Source: Lichenostomus cassidix (Eukaryota; Chordata; Aves; Passeriformes; Meliphagidae). From it: a DNA stretch of 64,000 nt. The stretch lies in assembly GCA_008360975.2 (NCBI GenBank), contig CM039184.1:39419797-39483796 (forward strand), given 5' to 3'. The notes under the pieces were generated by a model, which was given only the letters and a program-made list of their open reading frames with translations, was not told the DNA's origin and did not search any database. Positions 36,401-49,097 of the stretch are shown here, piece by piece (the stretch's first letter is position 1; each line of letters starts with the position of its first letter). A program made the translations under genes and the position numbers.

Positions 36401-39400
36401 AGGAAGAAGCATCATAGAGGAAAGAAAATCCCTCAACTCAAATTGTAGATGAGGAGATACCCCATTGATCCAAAATTGAGAAAATATTTTCAACCACTTA
36501 GATTGCTCCAGAAATCCTCTTGGCAAAAACTGCCTCAAGTGTCCTTGAATCTGTTTTTTTTTTCCCCGGTCCTGCAGAGATCACAAACATGGCAATAGAA
36601 AAGAAAGAAAATTCTCTGGGCTTACACCAACAGTTCAATCTATCTTGTCAGATGTATGAGCCTTCCTGGCAGTGCAACTCTATCTGTGCTCCTAGGTCTT
36701 GGAGCACATGCAAGAACAAGAGCTGCTAAAAGTAAAATATGATTTCCCTTTTCTCCAGTGAACTAGAAAATCTAAGAGGGAAACTTGTCCTTCTTTCTCT
36801 TCTGAAAGAAAGATAAGAAGTCATAACGTGACTCATTGTCAGCTTGTAATTGCTTTCCAGTTCCTGCTCTCCTTCACACACAGTAGTAGTTGAACACTTT
36901 GGCCAACACAGCCTGACTTACTAGTTTACTAGTTTTTTTTCTCTCATTAGAGAAAAAGGCAGGTCACATCCAGACATAAAAGCCTTGAGCTACTCACATT
37001 TCTTTGAAGAAGAGGAAGAGAATTTGTGCCAGTCTGAAGTTTTAATTCTGCTGCACTAAGGTTCTTCTTTGCACCAAACCCAAGATAAAAAAGTCACAGG
37101 TAGTACCAGCCCCTCTGCTGATTTCCACAGAAAACCTCTGGGAATATCTGAGCTGACAGAAGGTCTTGCCTTGGTAGAAGTCATTGGCTGCAGGAGTTTA
37201 CTCTCAGTTTCTTTGCTCCTCCCTTGTGCATTCTCACAAATGCTTCTGCATGGAGGTGTGCATTAGGCAAGGCATCTGCTGCTCCTTCAGCTCTTCCATA
37301 AAGATGATACTTTATGTCAAGTCAGTTATTTCTGCAATCTCGTGGTGTGCAGTAGTTCAGTCACGAGGAATTCAAGACATAAGAAGTGGGTTGCTCTTGC
37401 TGCCAGCCATATGCAGATATACATGATAAAGTCAAGCACTTGTTAGCCACAGAGCATTTCAAAGTTCCAAACTCCAGCTTTCCTGCAGAAAAGCAGTGAT
37501 CTTTCACTGTTTCTTGAGGCAAAGTTTTCCTCTAACCCACCCATCTGGTACGAGACTTGCCTTACTGAAAACATTCACATGGTGGATGAGTACATCAAAG
37601 TGGGACAGTGACCACTCTGATTGACAGCCAGAGGCTGTTTAATGTTCTCTGAAGTGCCTCAGTTCAGGCACTTGTGATGTTTAGAGAGCACCTCTCCAAA
37701 TCTCTTACTCTAACTTTCACTATAACAGTCACAAGCCACATTAATAACTTTTCTAGTTGAAGAATATCTCTTGGAAATGAAGAAATTTAATGAACTAGTG
37801 GAGACCCCTAAATGGCTCCCAGTTTCCTTGCAAGGAGCTGCATGGGCTTGGTGCATCATTGTCAGCCCTGCTCTGTGAATGCTCCCTGACAATGATCTCG
37901 TTGGGGAACAGGCTGTGCTTTCATTAAATGTAACTAGAATGAACTCTTTGTTGGTGACTCTTCACACCATAGCACACTATTTGGGTGTGCAAGGCCTTTT
38001 CCCTGGAGATTCTGACTGTTAAAAGCATAGGAGGGACAAATTCATGGGAAAAAAGTGCACCCAAGGCTGGTAAACACAAACAGCACAGGCTCCAGCTATC
38101 CTAGAACTTTATGTTCCTACAGAGGGTGAACAGGAGTATTTATTCAGCGTGACAACCTCTCAAGTGTTTTGCTTAGTACTTCTCTTGACTCAGTGTTATA
38201 TGATCACTACTCAGACCTCCAAGAGCATCTTCTCTTAATGGTTTTTACAGGGCAGTAATCATAGCTCACTGTCACCCACTTCACACAGATAGCTGAACTG
38301 CTGCAGTGGACATTCATAGCCAAGAAGACAAGAAAAGAGTTGGGGTGACAGCAGCAAGGGGGATATGTCTCCAATGGGACTGAACACCATCAGTGCTGCC
38401 CTGTATCCGCTCCCGATATCAGCCAGCTGCTGCCCAGCAGAAGAGGCTGCACATCTGCACTCCTGAGGTGGGAAGGAGAGGATGCAAATATCCTTTCAAA
38501 TAAGCTCCCAAAAGAGGCCCCAAAGGAAGAGCACGTTTCATATAGCAGTGTGGGTTGGAATAACAATTTTAACCTGAACCCTGCATGGAGGGTTATGAAT
38601 TACTTCCTAGTGGTCATGAAGGCAATTAAGAAAAATAAACAGTTCACCAGTGGGCTTAAACTCACTGCACAGGGAACCTCTGTCACTGAAAGATACATAG
38701 GAGTTCAGGTCAGGAAACACCGGGAAGTCTGAACCAGCTGATGGCTTCATGACCACCTCCTCCCTCACCCCATGATGTGTCAGCCTGAGCACAGGTCTGT
38801 CCAGCTTAAGGGGAGGGTGTCATTGTCTTGGACTGAAGCCAGCCTTCATCCCTTCCAAAGACTTTGAGTTTTGCTTGGATATCAACCCATCTCCACCACC
38901 AGTATTTCCCCAACATTTATAACGTCTCTGCAACATTATTACTTAATTAGGCCAAGACCATGCTTGTCTGGACATCGGTGTCCTGTAACACAGGAGTTTT
39001 TACCTAACTGACGAAACCTTGTGCAATGCATTTCTCTGTTGAAATTAGAGGAGTTCATTTTGTTAGGTAGCAAAACCAGATAGTCAGTGCAAAGGACCTG
39101 CATGCTGTATATTCTGCTTCATCTCTGCTGTCTGGTCATTTCTTGCATGGTGGGAGACTGTGGTGAAGGATTTTACTGCTATTCTAGAAGCAGGAGTCAA
39201 CATATAATGGTGTGAGTGGGGATAGAAACTTGGCAAGCTAAGCAGGTTGATCAAGATTACTTAGTTCATTTAGTATAAAAAATAAAACTATAATCAGCCA
39301 AATAAAGTAGGTGATACTACTGCTGCTGTCCTGTGACACTAACATGTTCCTCGGGACTTGAACTCAACACATCCATTCATATGCCAGTAGCTCCTCCAAG

Positions 39401-42400
39401 AAAACAACAGGGTATTCTGCACATCTACCAGTGCCTTGCACAGCAGTTCCTGCCAGTTTATGACCTTGCTTGAGCATCAGCCTTAAAAAATGAAAGTATG
39501 AGATTAAAGTCTAACAATCTCACACAATCTTACAGCAATCTAGTGCTAGTCAAATGTAGACCTATTTATGCAAAGCATTTGGGTTTCAGATTTTCCCATT
39601 AAATGAGGGGTAATTTGAGAGGTTAAAATATCTGGCAAATCAGTGTTTCAGTGCTTACTTTCCAAGAATAAAATAATATTCTATATTTGATCTTTCTGTT
39701 AGATTTCTGCATGGAGCACAAAAGAGACTTAAAACCTTAGCTTGAAATTAGTATATGTAAAAAGTAAACTATCCAGGGCTAGCATAAAATGTCGTTTTAA
39801 AACTCAAAAATATTTGGCATTTGGCATCCTTTATAGCCCAGAGGTTATATCGAGTTCAGCTTTAACTTTTGACATTAGTGCTTAAGAACTGAGGGAGTTG
39901 GGCTTGCATCATGATCTAACAAAGAAACTGGCCTTTATTCTGACAGTAGTTATTTAAGCTAACCTGAGAATATTTACAATTATGAGCCAAAGGCCTGTCT
40001 CTGACAGGCTGCCTGCAGCAAGCCTGCCTTGTGCTGCAGAGAGTTTGCTGCCTACAGCTGCCCTTTTTTTGGTGTGCCACTGCATATTGTCCATCTTGGC
40101 TTTCATATTTTTGATCTCATCAGTCCTGGCTTTTTGTTACTGTATCTTATTCATTAGTAAGGCTATGCTGGAGGTTGAAATCCTCACCTGGAAGACACAG
40201 ATTAAAGTCTCAACTTTGCCCATTTTTCAGCAACTATGAGTGTCTGGTTCTCATCTTGCTGACTGCTGAGTCACCTCTGGAGAATTCACTCCCACAGAGA
40301 AGAAACAGCTGTTTTACAACCCAACCACTGTTCTGGGTAAAGAAATATTCACATGATATGTTTCCCAGCTTTGGGTGTTTCCTCATCAACAAGCTACAAC
40401 TTCTCAAGCAAAGCCTTGTCTGGATCAGATTTTCTTACAGGTAAAGTCCCATCCCTGTCTAAACACCACTGATGACGTCCTTCCCTATAAGAGGGCAAGG
40501 TCATATCTCAGCATCAGGATCAGCATTACTTTCTCTCACTAGCTGAGTGCTCAGGTTGGGAAATCCTAACATATTAATTATGTCTGGAGCTGGTCTCAGT
40601 GGTGGCAGGAATCTTTTAACTGAGGACAGGAGCTAAAACAGCCCTCAGTCCTGGGGTTCCTGATCTGGTTTTTCCATCTGAGTACTCAGAGGTCTCTGTC
40701 TGGGACAAATTGCCCTGATTTCTGTCCTCATTATCTCTTACTAAAACCCAAAGCAGAATTCAGCAGGATTTCAGTGGGATCTGGATTTTACATAGTGATT
40801 TTAGTCACTGAATTCACTATGACACATCTGCATCCTATTTCTGTTACCTTGACTTTGTGGCTTTATATTACTGCTCTTCTCCACAGTACTGAGATTTATA
40901 ACCACATCTTCCAATGCCAGTAGTGAAGACAGTCTGTCGTTTGACATTCTTCTGCTCTCTGTCAAGGCCCTTATCAGAACTGAGTGAAATCATACCTTTC
41001 TTTTCTCTGACATATGCCCCAGTGTGGAGGCTCCTATTTAGTGCTACGTAAAGATGCTTTTCTCTTTGTATGGACATCCTGAAGTCAATATGTTTTCATA
41101 TCAATCAACCTCACCTTTCCTAAGCAACATTTTTCATGATGCCAGGAGAACCTGAAAACCTGGAGAGCCCCCACTTTCTTTTTCTCCTCATTTTGTAAAT
41201 GACTCTGGACTCCAGGGGCCATCTCCTGCCTACAGAGAGACCCCACTGCCTCCAGCTGAGGGGATCCCTCTTGTCCTGCTGTGCTACACCTCTTCTGGTT
41301 GCACAGCTTTTCCTCTATCCCCGATAAGCTCATCTGGACATTGGCAAACAAGCAAAGGGGAAGCACAAGTGAAGCATGTCTGTGTGCTGTTGCCCCTTTT
41401 GCCTGAGTGACTGGCCACTGCACTGCGCTGCTCTGACTGCTCCCTTCAGCCAGCATGACTCAGAGAAGTTAAGGCAGTAGGTAGTTTTATGGTTTTCTTT
41501 GAGAAGAAGCTAAACAAAGCTCTGAACACCTGAAATGAAGAGAAATAAACAGTAGGAAGGCTTACTTCTTCTTGGGCAACCATCTTCTCCAGAGGTCCAA
41601 GAACTCACAGTGCTTTGCACTGTTTCTGGGAGATGCTTTTCTTCTGGCAGTCCTCCAACATCAGCTGCCTGATCTATCACCTGTTCAGGGGGCAAGGAAG
41701 GTTGTCGTGAACCCAAATCACTTCAGGGGCTTGTTTCTCCATACTATTCCCTGTATCTATATCTGAGGCTGACATAGGGCAGGGAGGAGGGGGATGGGCT
41801 GGAAGGACCACACTGACCACCAACAGGAGAAGCAGGTGAAAATGTGCCCTTTCTCCTGCTCAGGATAACCAGTAAAAACTCTTCTCTGTCATCCTTCCTC
41901 TTTTAGCACCAAAACAAATAGCACATGAAAATAGCACATGCATCTTGACAAAACAATGTGCTCTCAGTGCCACTCTCAGTAGGCACCACAGAAAGGCGTA
42001 AGTGGTTCGTGTTCCCAAAGTTCATTTGCACTTAGTTTCCAGGGAGCCCTGTGCTGCGCTTGTGGGTGCTGGAGGCCAAAACTGTTTCCTTTGATACACT
42101 GTGTCAGAAGAAGTCAGCTCCCCACAACATGTTTTTTGGGTGCAAACCTATTTGAAAAAATGGCTTTTTGTTTGCCACAGGTCAGGGCTGACCAGGACTG
42201 TGGTACTGGGCTCTGGACTGCATCCTGTCTGGCATGTCCCAGGCTACCTCCCATGCAAAGGAGTGGAAAAGCATGGCTAAGGCCACATAGGCAGAACAGG
42301 GGCAGCGGGTGACCCAAAGTGGAAAGCGTGGGCTGTTCCTCCCAGCACCAGTCCCCTGGGGCAGCCTGACGCCAACCAAGCTCTTTGCTCAGTCTGTTTT

Positions 42401-45299
42401 AATAGCACGTGGCTCACATTTTCTGTGTTTTTCCTCCTGACGTTATGCTGATGTGCTAATCCACTGCATGGCAGCAAAAAACGTCTGAGATTTCCTGCAG
42501 TGCTGTCAGCTGCTGGAACTGGACACCCTGTAATAACCTCCAGGGCCAATGGCCTGCTGCCTCCAATTCCCAGTAAGGACTTATTTTCCTTGGCATAGCC
42601 AGCATGTGCAAACCTCATTCTGGTGGTTTTTTGAAAGAGAAAATAGGTGGCAAAGTGCTTAGCTCTTTCAAGGAAGTTTGGAAACGATGGAGAGCAAGCA
42701 TGTGAGCACTGAGTGTGGTTGTCCAGCTTCCAGCACAGAGTTGTAAATCATCTCCTGAATGGCTGTCACAAGCACACCAGATCACAACAAAGAAGCTATT
42801 TTTCTTTCATCAGGACTGCTCGTTCAGGATTCAACATCACTGCTAATGCATTTAGCAGGTGTAAGAAACATTTGAAACTGGACATCATTTCTTCCGAGAA
42901 ATAAGGTTAAGAGCTTGTTTGCTCTGCTTGTTTGGAGTTCAGCTTATTTTGTTATACTCCTCCACAGCTGCAGTTTCCTCCACATGCTGGAAATGGTTGC
43001 ACCATCTCAGAGGCAGCACAGTTTCAGGGCAAACAGGAATATTTCCAGTACTGCAGGCAGGGATTTAAAAGGTGCTTTAAGGAGGCATCTCAAACTGCAT
43101 CCATTCTGGCTGGACTGGAGAATATTGAGGTCCCCACATGTGGGTGTGATGGTCCTTTGCTGTGGAAGTGCCAACACACTCTCCATGCTCTGTGCAGAGT
43201 ACTGGAGTTATCCACTCCCTTGCCTGGGGAAAAGAGTCAGTGTCACTGTGGCTGACATCAGCCTGAGTCTCCCTGATGTGGTTTCCTCTCACCTGAATGC
43301 TGGCAGCTCACGCTGCCCCTTGCCAGTCACCACACCATTCCCCAGGCACTTTCTTGTGCCCAGCATCTCCAGCACCCTTCATGACTCTGCCTGCACGGCA
43401 GGCTGGGAAGGTGATTTCCAATTTCTGTTCTCCTTAGGGAACTAGTATGGCACAGGGGTCTGGCACATCCCGTGGGAGTGCTGTGGGGTACCACTCCCTG
43501 CTCATTCAGTCCTTATCAGCACTAGCCCTGCTGTCACTGTGGCATATGCCACAGGAGCCACCTACAAGTGGTAGACTGGACCAATACTTTCTAAATATTA
43601 ATTACAAGCATGTTATTTTAAAATGTATGATATGAGCACCCACCAGGAACACACTGGATGAATAGTAATTAAAGGTATATTGCATGAGCCATTAAATGTT
43701 TCCCTAGTGTTGGCACTTGGAGCACATCTGAAGCCAAAGACACGGAAAGGTAAATGCTGCTTATACCCCAGTGTGAGACAGTTTCCTTAGAAAACTGTCT
43801 GTGGGTGGGACAGCATTGCTACCACAAGCCAAAAGGTGAGACTCAAAAGCGCCCTGGAAGCAAGTCAGTACCTCCAAGTAGCCAAAATACTGGATTGAGC
43901 AACTTCATCTGTGGCACACTGATCAGAGGAGCTTGAATAAGCTCTTCTGAAGAAGAGAAGAGAAGCTCTTCTGAAGAAGAGAAGAGAAGCTTCAGTTTCT
44001 GAACGAAGTTTCATTCTGGGTAGCCCATAGGCAGACAGTCATGATTACTCATCCAAAGCTGTTGTGTTTTATGTGGCCCTCGTGCAGCTGCTAGTATCCC
44101 TTTCCTCAAAACAAAAGCATTATATGGTTTTACGAACTGTGAAACCACGAATGCTTTACAGCACCCACTCTAAAAGCATACATTGTAACAGAGAAATGGT
44201 TTTTTTCTTCTTCTTTGGAGCCAACGCTTCAGATTTAATAGTTGAGTTGTGGTCTCCAAACAGCCCCTTTCTGCTGTGGCTTGCCATGGCAGAGGCTGTG
44301 TTTGCCCAAGTGGGCACCTGCAGCAGCAGCTGGTTCAGAAATAAGGCTTTTGGAAGAAAACTCTAATTCTTCAAGTGCTATGGTGGCCTTGGTATAATGG
44401 AAGAGGGTTATGAAACCCCAAACCCTTGCTATTACCCTTGATGTATATTGTTTGTGCTATGTCAGACCGTTTTCTCCCTAGAGGATCTGCCATCCAAAAC
44501 CCTTAGCATTGTGGCTGAACCGGGAGGAAAGTTACCTCTGATCAATTAGTTGCCTCTAATGGATGCTTTCAGTAACAGGAGGCGTTGGTGATGGGCTTGT
44601 TCTTCTCCAGAGGTTTGTTTTCAGTGGCTGTTTCTACACGCCAAGATCAACTCTCTGCTATTTTGGTTTTATATTGGGGATGCAGATTGCATATGGTGTA
44701 ACAGCAGCAATGTGGCCATGAAGATAAAGAGAGGGTCTGTATCAAACATAGACAGTGGCCATAAATGCATATATGCACATATTTGAATGCTGCATGAAGT
44801 AAAATATACTATACCTAAAACAATGCGACCGAAGATTTTTTCCTTGAGTGGGTCAGACTTTAACACAAAGTTATCTCCATGTATGTACAGAGCAAACAGT
44901 TTATGGTTGCACAAGATCCCCTGCACCATCTGAACTTAAGTATGAATTCCCTGGTTATCTGAAATGAGTTATCTGATGGGAAATCTGACAATAAAGACCA
45001 CATATTTAAAGGTTAAACAGCAACAGGAAACTTCCTGGGGAAACTTCAATGGCAGGATGCCTGCTCTGTCAGGATGATAAGATCTGCTCCCTGACTCTAT
45101 CTGACTCTTTTAGCATAGCCAACTCCTGCATAAACACTGTGGACTTTGACCAACAGGACCTAGGCAGACCTCTTGCATAAGAATCCCTCCCAGTTTTGTG
45201 GGGAAAGTACAGCACAAACACGTTTTCCTCTTCTTTCACATATTTATAAGCCTGAAGTGTGTTTCTACAGCTTCAGATAAAATGCTTTTTTTCTGACTG
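33481..45299. other. Upstream intergenic DNA, no gene recognised
   Basis: I see no exon with family resemblance on either strand. The sequence is mostly A/T-rich with GC-richer islands near 34.2-35.5 kb and 42-43.4 kb. It includes a short 24-bp tandem duplication (43940-43987). In human the next gene on this side is IRF2, well over 100 kb away (from memory), and no IRF2 exon is visible here. Confidence 0.6.
43940..43987 (+). repeat. 24-bp tandem duplication
   Basis: Two exact copies of a 24-base purine-rich unit beginning AGCTCTTCTGAAG follow one another, and the first bases of a third copy come next. The unit is itself partly self-complementary (CTCTTCT with AGAAGAG). Confidence 0.9.
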
Positions 45300-45574
45300 T
45301 ACCACATGGAAAGGTCAGATCAGACCTAAGTTAAAGACAGAAAAACAGAGATAAAGGGTGACACAGGGTGATAACTGCCTGGCCAGTGAACAACGGGAAG
45401 ACCCCAGACCCAAAAATAACCATTGGGACAGGTACATAGACTGTAAGGGTATAAAAGCCCAGGGACTCCTTTGTTTGTGGTCCCTCCCTGTAGCCACCCA
45501 GGCTGAGCTGCTCCTGTTGCTGTACCACTCAATTACCTAATGTTTCCACCCCCCCACCCCCCCACCCCCCCCCC
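45300..45574 (+). mobile_element. LTR-like block with TATA box and poly-C tract
   Basis: The block carries an inverted CCAAT (ATTGG near 45422), a good TATAAAAG at 45450-45457 and a pyrimidine-rich downstream stretch. It ends in a C-rich run with scattered A (45547-45574). The layout (short promoter, then transcribed part) is typical of a retroviral LTR or another Pol II promoter. It has no clear TG...CA ends or target-site duplication, and no downstream AATAAA. It might instead be a host promoter. Confidence 0.3.
45547..45574 (+). repeat. Poly-C tract (CCCCCCA-type)
   Basis: Runs of six to ten C are broken by single A residues. The opposite strand has four G-runs and could form a quadruplex. 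Confidence 0.9.
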
Positions 45575-45774
45575 GAAATCAGATGCCTGGTGCTCTGCTG
45601 CAGGAAGTCTAGGGTAGAGAAGTTTCTTTAACAATATTTAACTCTATTTTTGAGTGTTCTATGACTATTTCCTTTGGTCTTTAACGGAGCAAAAATACTC
45701 CCGGGGTTACTGGTCAGATCTCTAAGCAGATTAGAAGTACTAAGCCGAAGAAATGTCCTCTTCGTTCTTCCTTT

Positions 45775-46000
45775 CAGACCACCGTAGACATGCTGGGAGG
45801 AGCGGCCCCGTCCATGGCGACGCTAGATGTCAGCCCAAACACGCGAGTGCCTCTGCTCCGGTCCCTGCCCATCCATGGAGGAGCTGCGTGCGAGAGCCTC
45901 GGGCTGCGCAGGGAGCTTCACCTGCACCCCGCAGGGAGCCGAGCTGTCGCACTGCAGTGGCAAGGGGGGAAAGGAAGGGTGGCTCCCGCGACTTTGTACA
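45775..46000. promoter_or_regulatory. Orphan CpG-rich patch, function unknown
   Basis: About 220 bases have many CpG pairs in an otherwise CpG-poor region. Just before it is a pyrimidine tract ending in CAG at 45777, a good plus-strand splice acceptor. The plus frame then stays open to 46110, with a CAG|GT just before the stop. It may be an orphan CpG island, an enhancer, or an exon of an unannotated transcript. I do not recognise the peptide. Confidence 0.4.
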
Positions 46001-47637
46001 AGTCATACACACGCTTTTGTCTTAAACACGCATTTAAACAAGGCAAAAGGAGCCGCATTTTCAGGGGTGGAAACTTCCACCCGGAGTTCCTGCCCTTGTC
46101 CCAGGTGTGATGGAAGGCAGCTACAATCTCCTGCAGACCATTACAGCCCCTTCCCTGCTCCCCGCCTCCCGCAGGCTGAGGCTGTCCTGGAGGATCCTGC
46201 CGGTAAAGACTGACAGCTGCAAGGTTTCTTTGCTGTTTGAGAGGGAAAGCAGCTATGACTGCTACCTTGAAGCAGCTATGAGCTGTGGGCTCTCCTGAGC
46301 TCAGATGATGGGGCACTCTAGGTCTTAGAGTGAAGTGAAACCAGTGGCAGGGAAACAGGACTCACCAGAGTACTTTCTGCAAGTAGTTTAAAGCTCCAAC
46401 AGTGTTTTTTCTGCTCACATCATTGTTGTCCCACAGTGTTTCGCTCCAGACACCAGTTACCAAGGCTAGTAGTGTTGACTGAAAACCCTGAGAGAAAAAC
46501 AGAAATTGCCCAGTGCAAACATGGCATTTCCTCATATTTCCACTCTGTCTGGGGACAGAGGCAATTTCCCCTTGTTTAGAAAACAGCCTTCCTTCCCCAT
46601 TTCCCTCTCATTCTCCCAAACTCACATTCTGGCAGGCCAGCCTGGCAAGGGCTCCAGGCTGCAGAGGTGAGATGCCCACGTGGAATCCAGTGATTAAAGG
46701 CTGGCATTTAACACCTGCTCCTTCACCTCTGTTCCTGCTTTTCCACCCTCTAATTGTTTTCAAAAACGTGTGAGTTTCTCTGTCTCATCCCTGTCTCCTT
46801 GTGTCTTGTAATGCAATGAGAGTCATTCAGAAATCACCCAAGCAAAACCCAGCTGAGCTGCAGCTCCATAGGGGTGCAGCGCATTTCCCATATGCTTGTG
46901 TAGGACCCCCTGGCCTGGCAAGGGATTGCTGTGGCAGGGAGGAGGTTGCTGCATCGGGATTGGCTGGCACTGAAAAGGCATAGACATGCCTGCATCCAGG
47001 TCCCCTGCTTCCTTGGTGAATTTGCCCTTCATGGAGACAAACCTAGAGAGGCCTTCAAGCTCTGGCACTTTAAAAAACACCTCTTTTTTCAGTGAAAGGA
47101 CTTTCAGCAAAGCAAATGCAAACAATTCTGGGTCAAAATAGTAAGTATTCAAGCTGCTCCAGCCTGGTATCCTGCAGTAGGTAGCCTGTTCCATAGGCTT
47201 ACTTGCTCGGTGAGATGTTTCATTGCCTGAACCACTTCCTTAAAGAACAGATGAGTGGCGGATACAATTTGCTTTTGATTACCACAGGGAGAAAGATGAC
47301 AGCAGCACAACCAACCACGTGCTGGTTTGAGCAGTGACTCTTCAGCTGCTGGTCCTTGGGTTAGCTGTGGCAAGGCTGGACTGCAGGGGCCAGTGTGGAA
47401 AAGTGCGTGTGATGCCAGGCAAAAGGGGTACTTGGATTTCATTGGCTTGACATCATGCCTTTCCATGGTTGGATTTTTTGTATTTTTCATTTCCTTTACG
47501 AAGCTCTGCTCCTGGCCTGCATCCTGGCAACACTTCATTACACAACAACAGTTGCCATGGCCACTGAAGTGGAGGCAGCAAACATCGCTGCTGCAGCGCA
47601 GGCAGGAGCTGCCGCGGCTTCCCAGCACACGGATTCA

Positions 47638-47745
47638 TGGTGCATGGGTAGGTGGGGGCATGGGTGTGCAGGTGCAGGAATGCACTGGTGCATGAGTGCA
47701 TGGGGGTGCGGGTGCATGGGTGTGTGGGTGCAAGGGCAGGCATCC
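47638..47745 (+). repeat. GGTGCATG-type minisatellite
   Basis: About 108 bases are made of imperfect GGTGCA, GGGTGT and GCATGG units. Its opposite strand gives a long false frame rich in His, Thr, Cys and Pro. Confidence 0.85.
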
Positions 47746-49046
47746 CTGTGAGGGGCCCAGCATCCCTCTGGTCACTTGCAGGCATGAGCATCCCCCAAAG
47801 GGCATCTGCAGCCTTATGCCTGCTGTAGAAATAAGGATGAGTGCTAGAAAGGGAGGGGGTGGAGCTGCAAGGATACTCCACACTCTGCCAGCTCTCTGTG
47901 CATGTGCAAGTCATGAAGGTCATAAAACAAAAGCCAGCGCCCAGGAATTCAAGGAGTGAGCTTCTCTGAAGAGGCAGCCCACCCCTCCTGTTGGTCCTCT
48001 CTCCTGCCGTGCACAGGGCTTGTGAAGGAGGGGGAGACATCATCTGAATATGTTGGGGCTCACTGGTCTGTTGATGGCACTGCAGGTAATGTGGCCAAAG
48101 AGGAAACCAATGGCTAGCAGCTGCTGCTGGCCAGGCAGCTGTAAGGAGCAAATGAAGTCATGTACAGTACACACTGGAGCTGGCAGTGCTGAAAAGAGGG
48201 GTTCTGGTGTGGTGCACCCACCCCATCAAGGTGTTGGCTTTTGCTACCTCACCTCCATACAAATGTATTGAAGATCCCTACAGAGAAGCTGCTGCTGGGG
48301 GTTACTCACAGCAACAAGAAGCTCTTGCTGGGGTAGCTGTGGGAATTGCCAACCACTGTTTCCCCTTCATCCCCACACTGCTGGAGATACTGGAGCAGGA
48401 TCAATGGCAGAAGACCTGTACTGGCCACCCAAGCTCACCCAAGTTTGGTGTGCACTTCTAGCCTGGAAGAAGTGAGGATTTCAATCCACCATGCAGTGGG
48501 CTGCCTGTGGAGGGGAGGCTGCCCTGCCTGTCTTGCTGCTGCCCCTCTTGAGATGAGATTCAAGAAAAAGGACTGGTAACTTAAATCAGCACAGTGAGAC
48601 CAGCTAGTGTTAATTTTGCAGAGCTCTTGGTTACTCATGGTACATTCATTTTGTTTATATTCTGTTCTATAAAACTAAATAGTTCCTCTCTCAGTGGTTT
48701 TATACTCTCTAAAGAGCTCTAGCACATTTCTCATCCCATTTTACATTTTCTTGCTTGTTTCTCAAGCCAGTTCTTCCAGTGTCTCTTAAATCATGTCTAC
48801 TGTTTTTTGAATCCCTTCCAGTTTCTTGCCATCTGCTCAGTGCCAAAGTGAACAAAATAGTCATGGTTCATAGCAATATCCACTATGACACAGAGACAGG
48901 AGCTTTGTGCATCTGAAGTTTTGGGCCTCTGCAGTCAAATAACATAAAGATTAATACATTGATCTTTGTCCCTTTAGTGAGTGCACCTTTCTAATGCTTT
49001 TAACTTAAAAAAACAACATAGGATTTCCATGGGTTAGATTTTAAAT

Positions 49047-49097
49047 CTTCCCTTCCCTTCCCTTCCCTTCCCTTCCCTTCCCTTCCCTTCCCTTCCC
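49047..49097 (+). repeat. (CCCTT)n microsatellite
   Basis: About ten pentamer units of CCCTT form a polypurine/polypyrimidine tract. Confidence 0.95.

Noticed and set aside
36545..36573. T-rich tract followed by CCTGCAG, resembling a plus-strand splice acceptor
   Set aside because: The following frame is short, ends without a good donor and matches nothing known. Such tracts are common by chance.
47453..48151. 232-codon minus-strand frame, the longest in the window
   Set aside because: It runs through a minisatellite whose translation is a repetitive His/Thr/Cys/Pro string, with no domain, no splice context and no family resemblance.
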